Assembly (NCBI GenBank): GCA_934747265.1 | Contig: CAKVGI010000005.1 | Span: 1-64,000, forward strand | DNA: 64,000 nt | Direction: 5' to 3' | DNA from: an uncultured Rickettsiales bacterium | GTDB taxonomy: Bacteria > Pseudomonadota > Alphaproteobacteria > Rickettsiales > UBA1997 | Shown: positions 56,637 to 63,266 of the stretch, one piece after another | Layout: the number at the start of each line of letters is the position of its first letter | Position numbering within the stretch: position 1 is the first letter of the stretch | Position numbers and translations under genes: made by a program | Notes under the pieces: model-generated | Seen by the model: the letters and a program-made list of their open reading frames with translations, nothing else | Told to the model about the DNA's origin: nothing | The model's database searches: none

Positions 56637-57305
56637 ATGCAAAAATTACAAAAACCACAGGCTGTAATATTTGATTGGGATAATACGTTAGCTTTAAACA
56701 GAGATGTAGTTGTCGGAGCTATGAACAAAACTCTTGCAAAGTATGGTAAAGATGATTGGGAAACAATTAAGAAAGAAAAAAGAGACAAAAATAAATCTCT
56801 ACAAGAAAATTTTGTAAATTTTTTTGGCGCAGAATTAGAAAAACAGGCATATGAGGACTATTTGAATTTTTATAATGAATTTAATAGTTTACTGAAAGCA
56901 CCAGATAATGCAAAAGACATGCTAAAATTATTGACAGATAATGAAATAAAAGTAATAATTGTAAGCAATAAGGAAAGGTCTTTGCTGTTGGATGAAATTA
57001 ATGTTTTGTATAGTGATATAGATTTTTTTAAAATAATAGCAAATGGCGATAGTAAAAAAAATAAACCTGATGCTTCGCCTGTATTTAAAAGTCTTGAAAA
57101 TACGGATATTAAAATAAATCCTAAAAATGTATGGATTATTGGCGATTCAAATCAGGATATAGATTGCGGTTATAATGCTGGTATACAACCAATATTGTAT
57201 GGAAAGGGCAAACTTGTGGAAGCTGAATATTTTAAAGAAAAAATGAAAGCAATTCCACCAATGCAACAAATAATGGATTTTAAAGAAATTATTGAGATTT
57301 TTTAA
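56637..57305 (+). CDS. HAD-superfamily hydrolase (phosphatase-like)
   Basis: 222 residues from the ATG at 56637 (MQKLQKPQ), which places the nucleophile motif I VIFDWDNTLAL at residue 10; the frame is open to 56559. Motif II is IIVSNKE, the catalytic Lys lies in KKNKPDASP, and motif IV is WIIGDSNQDIDCGYNAG. A cap domain shares NKSLQENFVNFFGAELEKQAYEDYL with the HAD part of the neighbouring fusion (KSMKENFPNFFGEEIAEQAYQEYL). It is divergent from that gene, with 45 bases between. Substrate unknown; phosphoglycolate-like compounds are possible. Confidence 0.82.
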   Translation: MQKLQKPQAVIFDWDNTLALNRDVVVGAMNKTLAKYGKDDWETIKKEKRDKNKSLQENFVNFFGAELEKQAYEDYLNFYNEFNSLLKAPDNAKDMLKLLTDNEIKVIIVSNKERSLLLDEINVLYSDIDFFKIIANGDSKKNKPDASPVFKSLENTDIKINPKNVWIIGDSNQDIDCGYNAGIQPILYGKGKLVEAEYFKEKMKAIPPMQQIMDFKEIIEIF

Positions 57306-57361
57306 AAATAGGTTTGGTTTCTTTATCTTAAAAAGGGTATAAGATTAATGTATTATATTAA

Positions 57362-57749
57362 ACCTCCATCCTATTCCAAGCTACCTCCACACCATTTATT
57401 AACATCTTTGATGATAATATCGTAATCTATATCTGCACCAATATGCGTAAGTATTACCCTTTTTAATTGTATCTATTTAATATAAAGTTCTTTGTATGTT
57501 TTAGATGTATTACAGTCTATATTTTAAATCATATTCTAAGTTGTTGAATTTTAAACACTTTCCGGTGAAATCCGTATGGTTTCACAAATAGAAGCAAGAT
57601 TAAAAGAAGCTGAAAAACTTGGTTTCACAAAAGCCATCGTCCCAGAGGGGATATTTAATATAAAACAATTCAAGCCAGAAAAGTATAAGATAAAAATTTA
57701 TCCTGTGAAACATATAAGGGATGTGGCGAGGTTTATGAATAATGGCTAG
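57362..57749. repeat. Island direct repeat, copy B (MBL tail + radA tail)
   Basis: Near-identical to 54155-54551 in the same orientation. Its left end reads, on the minus strand, GVEVAWNRMEV and a stop, a better MBL-hydrolase end than copy A. The core and the radA fragment follow in the same order. It separates the HAD module from the folE module. Confidence 0.82.
57555..57749 (+). pseudogene. radA 3' fragment, copy B
   Basis: 64 codons, TLSGEIRMVSQIEARL to RDVARFMNNG then TAG. Same RadA C-terminal fragment as copy A, with a handful of substitutions and a different last few codons. The 5' part of radA is missing here too. Confidence 0.8.
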
Positions 57750-57772
57750 CTATTATAAAAATTAATAAATTT

Positions 57773-57849
57773 TGGTGGAGTTGATTGGATTTGAACCAAT
57801 ATCTTCTATTAAAATAATAGATGTTTTTGCCAATTATAACTACAACCCC
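57773..57849 (-). tRNA. Atypical tRNA-like gene, anticodon UUU, alanine-type acceptor
   Basis: A 77-nt cloverleaf can be drawn: acceptor GGGGTTG / CAACTCC (with G3-U70), discriminator A and encoded CCA, T8, a weak 3-bp D stem with GG in the loop, anticodon arm TCTAT-TATTTTA-ATAGA and T arm ATTGG-TTCAAAT-CCAAT. The loop centre reads UUU (Lys), but position 33 is A, not U, and the arm can pair further to leave only UUU unpaired. G3-U70 with A73 is the main alanyl-tRNA synthetase identity signal. It overlaps the last 10 bases of the 281-aa gene and lies downstream of folE and CYTH on one strand. A decayed tRNA is the alternative. Confidence 0.6.
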
Positions 57850-58685
57850 ATTATATCTCTTTTTGGAAAAATTATTGCAAGTGGATCTGTTTCAAATTTA
57901 TATCCAGAATAAACTTGTGCCCTTTCTAACATTGTCGGTGTATAAACCATTATTGAGTTTGGCATATTATATCTTATAAATGTGCCAACAATATTTTCAC
58001 TTGAAGCAATAATTTTTGAACGGTTAATTATTTTTTCTTCATCCCAGCCAAATCTCTCATAAAATTTTTCACCTCTTTCAACTATTCTATTAAGTATTAC
58101 ATTAGATACTGGAAGAGGATTAATTTCTATACCTTTATATCCAATTATATCAAGCAATTCTGGAAATTTTTCACTTAATAAAGAAAACTCAATATTTTTA
58201 GGAATATATTTTTTAAAATTCTCAATATTAATTTTTAAATCATCAATTTTGTTTATACTTTTATCTGCTTGTTCTAATGCTAAATCAAAAAATATTGCGG
58301 ATGTTTTAACAATATTAAATCCTAATTCTTTTGTTTTGTTAGAAATGTAGTTTAACATTTTTAAACCATATTTAGTAGTCTCACCAACATCATCAGTTCT
58401 AAAACCATATGCACCATCACCTTTTAAATATGAAGGACAAAATAAAGCATAAATTTCTATATTATCATTGTTCATTAAAATATTACAAATACTTTTACTT
58501 ACTTGCTTTGGTCTCCATCCAACTATTTCTATATTTTGTAAAAATATAAACCATTTTAATATATTTTCATTAAAATTAGTAATTTCTGCTATGTTTTTTA
58601 AATCGTCAAACTTTTCTTTTGATAATCTTTTATTATTTAAAAATATATTTAATCTTTGATTTAAATTATTTATCATAATTATCAA
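57840..58685 (-). CDS. Unknown protein in the folE-CYTH operon
   Basis: 281 residues (279 if started at the second ATG). No family recognised. It is soluble, with no signal or membrane segment. Notable segments are IVGWRPKQVSKSI, ALFCPSYLKGDGAYGFRTDDVGETTKYGL (residues 80-108, dense in G, D, T and likely the active site), GIEINPLPVSN, ERFGWDEEKI and NSIMVYTPTMLERAQVYSGYKFE near the end. It overlaps the CYTH gene by 20 bases and the tRNA-like gene by 10, so the four are one transcription unit. An enzyme is likely from the conserved-looking motifs; nothing more can be said. Confidence 0.7.
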   Translation of the reverse strand: MIIMINNLNQRLNIFLNNKRLSKEKFDDLKNIAEITNFNENILKWFIFLQNIEIVGWRPKQVSKSICNILMNNDNIEIYALFCPSYLKGDGAYGFRTDDVGETTKYGLKMLNYISNKTKELGFNIVKTSAIFFDLALEQADKSINKIDDLKINIENFKKYIPKNIEFSLLSEKFPELLDIIGYKGIEINPLPVSNVILNRIVERGEKFYERFGWDEEKIINRSKIIASSENIVGTFIRYNMPNSIMVYTPTMLERAQVYSGYKFETDPLAIIFPKRDIMGL

Positions 58686-59238
58686 ACCTCATTTGTCCTT
58701 TAAATGGTAGATTATGTTCTTTTCTCCATTCTTGAAATAGTGTATCAGCTGGTTTATCAAGTGCCTTATTAAAATCCAATTTTAAAGTACTTGCAACTTC
58801 TTCAATATTTTTTTGTTCTCCTTCTATTTCAATAAAATTAGCAAAAGGATATTCATCAAGTGTAATATGAGTATCGTTCATTTTCCATTCAGTTCTATAC
58901 CTTTCATAACTTGTAGTAATATGAAATTCCATTGCATTTAATATTTTTTCTATTTGCTCCTCTTTATCATTAAAATTAATTTCATATTCTATCTCTCTTT
59001 TTGCACCGTTTACACTTTCCAACGGTTTTTTATAAGTTAATACTTTCCTACCGTCATCGCCTAAATATCTTAATCTAACTCTACCGTTTGTTTTTTGCAT
59101 TAATTCATCTTTGTTATCATACATTATATTAGATTGATATTCTCTATCATAGCTCTTTTTTGCTATTCTATTTAATGTATCTATTATATTTTCTTTATCA
59201 TCTATTTTAAATTTATATTCTATTTCTATATTTGACAT
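58666..59238 (-). CDS. CYTH-domain triphosphatase / class IV adenylate cyclase-like protein
   Basis: A triphosphate-tunnel metalloenzyme fold, 190 residues. The signature E-x-E-x-K is IEIEYKFKI (E5, E7, K9), followed by VRLRYLGDDGRKVLTYKKP, KREIEYEINF, YERYRTEW and the metal-binding LDEYPFANFIEIEG. Family members hydrolyse triphosphates (thiamine triphosphate, PPPi) or cyclise ATP. Next to folE it could act on dihydroneopterin triphosphate; that is inference. A decayed copy of its 3' end lies at 61806-61978. Starts 1 base after folE. Confidence 0.85.
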   Translation of the reverse strand: MSNIEIEYKFKIDDKENIIDTLNRIAKKSYDREYQSNIMYDNKDELMQKTNGRVRLRYLGDDGRKVLTYKKPLESVNGAKREIEYEINFNDKEEQIEKILNAMEFHITTSYERYRTEWKMNDTHITLDEYPFANFIEIEGEQKNIEEVASTLKLDFNKALDKPADTLFQEWRKEHNLPFKGQMRFDNYDK

Positions 59239-59239
59239 T

Positions 59240-59839
59240 TTAAATCCTATTTGTATTTATTAATTCAAAAAATCTGTCTCTCATTTCTTTATTCTCTTGA
59301 AAAATACCTGTCATAGCTATTGTTTTATTATTTGTATTACTATGGACACCCCTTATTTTCATGCAAAGATGTATTCCAGAAACGAGAATTGCAACACCTT
59401 TACAATCAAAGTTTTTTGTAAAAATGTCAACTACTTTTTGAGTAAAATCTTCCTGATTTGCTGGATTTTTTGCAATATCGTTCAGTATTCTTATTATTTT
59501 TGAAAAGCCAATTTGTTTATTTTCTTTTGGTATATATGCAAAAGAAATAATATATATAATAGGTATTAAATGATGTGAGCATAAAGAATAAATCTCTATT
59601 AATGGTTGAAATAGAATTCCATCATATGATTTTTCCGATCCTATATGTTTTGGAAAATTAATCTTAAAATGTTCTTTCAACATATCATTACCCTGTCTTG
59701 TAAACTCCGTAAATTCAATAAAAAAATCTGTTATCCTTTTAGGAGTTTTTTTATAATTGTCATCATTTAAATTTAACCCTAATTTGCTTAAAATACTTGA
59801 AAAGCTATTTTCTATTTCTTGTCTTATATTATCATTCAT
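59240..59839 (-). CDS. folE: GTP cyclohydrolase I
   Basis: Converts GTP to 7,8-dihydroneopterin triphosphate, the first pterin/deazaguanine precursor. The zinc and catalytic residues are present: C87, H89 and H90 in YSLCSHHLIP (the usual Glu between them is Ser), H157 and C159 in SGIHLCMKIRGV. The core has GFSKIIRILNDIAKNPANQEDFTQKV. 199 residues, normal. The divergence (SHH for EHH) sets it apart from housekeeping FolE, and no other folate, queuosine or pterin gene adjoins. First gene of the folE-CYTH-unknown-tRNA unit. Confidence 0.9.
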   Translation of the reverse strand: MNDNIRQEIENSFSSILSKLGLNLNDDNYKKTPKRITDFFIEFTEFTRQGNDMLKEHFKINFPKHIGSEKSYDGILFQPLIEIYSLCSHHLIPIIYIISFAYIPKENKQIGFSKIIRILNDIAKNPANQEDFTQKVVDIFTKNFDCKGVAILVSGIHLCMKIRGVHSNTNNKTIAMTGIFQENKEMRDRFFELINTNRI

Positions 59840-59940
59840 AAAAACATGCCATAAATTCCGCTAAATATAAATTATTATACATTTTTAATTGTCAAGCAAT
59901 TTATTTACCAATAGTATATAAACAAAAAATAAACAATACC

Positions 59941-60227
59941 ATGAATAAATTTCAAGAATATTTGGCAAATAATATAAAATTAACTAGAAAACAAAAAAAA
60001 TAACTCAAATGCAGTTGGCTGATTTATGTAAGACTTCAACAAATTATATAGGACTAATGGAAACAGCAAAAAGATTTCCATCCGTTGATATGCTGGAAAA
60101 AATCTCAAATGCCTTAGAATTAAAACCACAAGAACTATTTGCTGAGCCCATAGGAAATTTAAATAGCACAAATAAAAAAGATAGAATTTTAGCTAAAATC
60201 GTTAATGTATTGAATGAAGAAATGTAG
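59941..60227 (+). pseudogene. XRE-family regulator with a poly-A frameshift
   Basis: Reading from the ATG at 59941 gives MNKFQEYLANNIKLTRKQKK and then a stop; one extra A in the A8 tract (59993-60000) would restore ITQMQLADLCKTSTNYIGLME, a complete Cro/C1 helix-turn-helix, through to 60227. So the gene is intact except for a one-base loss in a homopolymer. A8 tracts in AT-rich bacteria can be repaired by transcriptional slippage; phase variation or assembly error are alternatives. It is divergent from folE, 101 bases away, and a plausible regulator of that operon. Confidence 0.7.
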
Positions 60228-60305
60228 TTAATTAAATATGGGCTATATTTTTATTTTTTATTCTATATTCTAAATTATAAAAAGAAATATTTATCAAATT
60301 ATCTC

Positions 60306-60481
60306 TATTCCAAGCAACCTCCATACCATTTATTAACATCTTTGATGATAATATCGTAATCTATATCTGCACCAATATGCGTAAGTATTACCCTTTTTAA
60401 TTGTATCTATTTAATATAAAGTTCTTTGTATGTTTTAGATGTATTACAGTCTATATTTTAAATCATATTCTAAGTTGTTGC
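60306..60481. repeat. Island direct repeat, copy C (MBL tail only)
   Basis: Matches the first 175 bp of copies A and B in the same orientation and stops at AAGTTGTTG, before the radA fragment. On the minus strand it reads GMEVAWN, where the third base of Val differs from A and B, so this copy has diverged more. It separates the folE module from the radical-SAM/methyltransferase module. Confidence 0.78.
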
Positions 60482-60601
60482 ATTTTAGGATTAATATTAT
60501 AAAAATAATACAAATAATTTTAATTTATAAATAAAAAATATTGGCGTTTAATATTTTATTTTTATTTAATATAATATTAAATATTAACAATTATAACAAT
60601 A

Positions 60602-60903
60602 ATGGCAATAAGATTAGAAATAAATTATTCCCCTAAACAAGAAAAAATTACTTTTGTTAATAAGGAATTAAAAAGAAAAGAAAATTCTAAATGTTTATTT
60701 TTGTGTGGTGATTTTGGAAATAATACATATATACAGATATAAGAAAAAAATATATAGAAAAGGAAACGCCATGCAGTATTTGTCAGAATAAAAAATTTTG
60801 TGGTGTATGTAATGCTACTTATATTAAAGAGTACAATAGTAATAGAGAAAATCTATTAAAAAAATGTAATCGTACAAATGTTATTAAAAATTTAATTAAA
60901 TAA
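60602..60903 (+). pseudogene. Radical SAM/SPASM protein remnant
   Basis: A 46-codon frame (MAIRLEINYSPKQEK to NNTYIQI, stop at 60742) is followed in another frame, with no break, by DIRKKYIEKETPCSICQNKK and FCGVCNATYIKEYNSNRENL up to a stop at 60903. The C-x2-C-x5-C-x2-C pattern resembles the end of SPASM domains of peptide-modifying radical SAM enzymes. The catalytic radical SAM barrel (CxxxCxxC) is missing, so this is a truncated, frameshifted tail. The intact PqqD-methyltransferase gene starts 2 bases later. Confidence 0.6.
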
Positions 60904-60905
60904 AC

Positions 60906-61805
60906 ATGTTTGAAAATATTAATTATAGAGATTATGGAGATTTAATAATTATATTACCATTAGGCGATGAAAGTTTTTTAATAGAGGGTATTGATACAGA
61001 AATTTTTAGACTGTTAATTCAAAAAAAAGAGATAAATTACATTTACAAAGAACTAAAAGAAAAATATAAAAAAATAAATAAAAAATATATAAAAAATTTT
61101 ATTTCAATATTAATTGATAACATTTATACAGATACAAATGCAAAAAGAATATTTTATAATTCTTGCGGAATAACAGATATAAATAACCCTTTTAAACCAG
61201 AAATTTCAAACTTTGCAGTTGAAAGATTTAAAAAAGAATTTAGAAAATTCATTAGTAATGGCGATAAAATTTTAGATTTAGGATGTAATGCTGGAAGATT
61301 TAGTTTTTATTTAGAGGAAAATTTTCAAGCTAATGTTATTGGAATAGATATTTCGGAAACAGCAATAGAATACGCAAATAAAATAGTCAATTTAAAAAAT
61401 AGCAAATGTAAATTTTTTGTAGCTGATTATACAAAGTTAAATTTTAAAAATAAATTTAATGTAGTAATTTTTCCAAATAATATAGTAGAATGTTCTTATA
61501 ATAATTTTGAACAGGTTTGTAAAGGAGTAAAAAAATCATTAAAAATTGGTGGAAAATTTATTTTGTCTTGTCCATTAACAAAAGATTATAAAAATTATTT
61601 AAATATTAATGGAAAGTCAATAAAAAAAGTAGATATACCAAATTTTGGTGAATTAACTTATTATTCATATTTTTATAATCCAGGATTTATAAATTTTATT
61701 TTATCAAAACATTTTAAAATAATATATTTTAAAATTTTAAAATATACAGACAGATATGGAAAAAATGTACAAAATTTATTTTTTGTAGCAGAAAAATTAA
61801 TATAA
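60906..61805 (+). CDS. PqqD-like (RRE) domain fused to a SAM methyltransferase
   Basis: 299 residues. Residues 10-74 resemble a PqqD-type peptide-recognition domain (IIILPLGDESFLIEGIDTEI, then a helical YKELKEKYKK...IKNFISILI). Residues 115-299 are a class I methyltransferase with motif I ILDLGCNAGRF (122-132), VIGIDISETAIEYA and the later IGGKFILSCPL. Such fusions occur with radical SAM/SPASM enzymes in ribosomal-peptide modification, and the broken SPASM tail lies directly upstream. No precursor peptide is evident. The frame is intact. Confidence 0.72.
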   Translation: MFENINYRDYGDLIIILPLGDESFLIEGIDTEIFRLLIQKKEINYIYKELKEKYKKINKKYIKNFISILIDNIYTDTNAKRIFYNSCGITDINNPFKPEISNFAVERFKKEFRKFISNGDKILDLGCNAGRFSFYLEENFQANVIGIDISETAIEYANKIVNLKNSKCKFFVADYTKLNFKNKFNVVIFPNNIVECSYNNFEQVCKGVKKSLKIGGKFILSCPLTKDYKNYLNINGKSIKKVDIPNFGELTYYSYFYNPGFINFILSKHFKIIYFKILKYTDRYGKNVQNLFFVAEKLI

Positions 61806-61978
61806 TTAATATTTATTATAATCAACAAACCTCATCTATCCTTTAAACGGCAAGTTGCGTTCCTTTCTCCACTCTTGAAATAATGTATCAGCAGGTTTAT
61901 CAAGCGCATTATTAAAACTAAGATTTAGAATTTTGGCTACTTCCTCTATGTTCTTTTGCTCGCCTTCAATTTCAATAA
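61806..61978 (-). pseudogene. Remnant of a second CYTH gene
   Basis: Encodes IEIEGEQKNIEEVAKILNLS, FNNALDKPADTLFQEWRKER, then NLPFKG, a stop in place of the Gln found in the intact gene, and MRFVDYNKY. This is the last 55 or so codons of the CYTH gene at 58666-59238, at perhaps 80 percent identity. Homology ends abruptly at 61978, 32 bases before the DUF262-HNH gene, marking an insertion or deletion junction. Its GC content is slightly higher than in the intact copy. Confidence 0.8.
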
Positions 61979-62010
61979 TTGAACAAATTATTATTAAAAA
62001 AGGAGAAATT

Positions 62011-63171
62011 ATGAAAATTGAACCAAAAGAAATATTAATTAAAGATTTAATTGATGGATATAATGATAGCGGTGAGGGTGGAGTTGTTGGCTATGGTGGT
62101 ATATTAGATATAAGACCGCCATATCAGAGAGAATTTGTTTATAAGGATAAGCAAAGGGAAGATGTTATTAATAGTATTATGAAAGGCTTTCCATTAAATA
62201 GTATTTATTGGGTAAAAAATGGCGAAAGATACGAGGTATTAGATGGACAGCAAAGAATTTTAAGTATTTGTCAATATGCAAATAATGAGTTTAGTTTTAA
62301 ACATCAAAATTTTGATGGATTACCAAAAGATATACAAGAAAAAATATTAAACTATAAATTAAATGTTTATATTTGTGAAGGAAATGATAGTGAAAAATTG
62401 GAATGGTTTAAAATTATAAACATAGCTGGAGAAAAATTAACAGATCAAGAGTTAAGAAATGCGGTCTATACTGGTTCTTGGTTAAGTAATTCTAAAACAA
62501 TTTTTAGTAAGACAAATTGCGCTGCTTATTGTTTGGCAAAAGATTATGTAAACGGTAGCCCAATAAGGCAAGAATTTTTAGAGAGAGTATTAAAGTGGAT
62601 AAGTCAAAATATTGAAGTAGAAATTAAAGATAAGGAAAAAAGCTTAACTGAAAATAAAATAGAAGCTTATATGGGAAGGCACCAAAAAGATAGGGATGCA
62701 AATGAATTGTGGCAATATTTTCAAGATGTTTTTGCTTGGGTTAAAAAAATATTTCCCGTATATAGAAAAGAAATGAAGGGATTAGAATGGGGCTATTTAT
62801 ATAATATTTACAAAGATAATAGCTATAATTCAAATGATTTAGAAGAAAAAATTTCACAATACATGGAAGATGAAGATGTTGAAAATAAAAAAGGCATTTA
62901 TGAATATCTATTAAGTGGTAATGAAAAATATTTGAATTTAAGAGCTTTTACAGATAAGCAAAAAAGGGAATATTTTGAAAGTCATAAAGTAAATGGAAGT
63001 GGTGATAAGACTAATAAATATGTTTGTAAATGTGTAAAATGCGGAAAGGAAATAGAACTACATGAATGTGAAGCGGATCATATTATACCGTGGAGCAAAG
63101 GCGGGAAAACTGATAAGGATAACTTGCAATTTTTGTGTAAAAGATGTAATGGAGAAAAGAGTAATAAATAA
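62011..63171 (+). CDS. DUF262 + HNH endonuclease protein (GmrSD-like, putative defence nuclease)
   Basis: 386 residues from the ATG at 62011, which has a strong AAAGGAG site; the frame is open upstream through a CYTH remnant. The DUF262 (ParB-like NTPase) domain has RPPYQREFVY, the motif DGQQR at 78-82 and a helical middle. The C-terminus is an HNH nuclease with zinc Cys pairs: CVKCGK, EADHIIPWSKGGKTDKDNLQ and FLCKRCNGEKSNK. This architecture is found in type IV-like restriction enzymes that cut modified DNA and in phage-defence loci. It is a single-gene system here. Confidence 0.85.
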   Translation: MKIEPKEILIKDLIDGYNDSGEGGVVGYGGILDIRPPYQREFVYKDKQREDVINSIMKGFPLNSIYWVKNGERYEVLDGQQRILSICQYANNEFSFKHQNFDGLPKDIQEKILNYKLNVYICEGNDSEKLEWFKIINIAGEKLTDQELRNAVYTGSWLSNSKTIFSKTNCAAYCLAKDYVNGSPIRQEFLERVLKWISQNIEVEIKDKEKSLTENKIEAYMGRHQKDRDANELWQYFQDVFAWVKKIFPVYRKEMKGLEWGYLYNIYKDNSYNSNDLEEKISQYMEDEDVENKKGIYEYLLSGNEKYLNLRAFTDKQKREYFESHKVNGSGDKTNKYVCKCVKCGKEIELHECEADHIIPWSKGGKTDKDNLQFLCKRCNGEKSNK

Positions 63172-63231
63172 TATTAATTAATTTTCTTAAAACGATGGTT
63201 TTTAATATTTTAATTTAATGATTTTGAAAAT

Positions 63232-63261
63232 AAAAGTGTTAGAAAATCCTAACACTTTTTT
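63232..63261. terminator. Bidirectional terminator between the HNH gene and typA
   Basis: An 11-bp perfect stem AAAAGTGTTAG / CTAACACTTTT with a 6-base loop and T runs on both strands, between the convergent ends of the DUF262-HNH gene and typA. It marks the right edge of the island. Confidence 0.9.
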
Positions 63262-63266
63262 AAAAC

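Noticed and set aside
57773..57849. tmRNA or its acceptor piece
   Set aside because: The acceptor end with G3-U70 is tmRNA-like, but D and anticodon arms are complete, and there is no tag-coding segment or second piece nearby.
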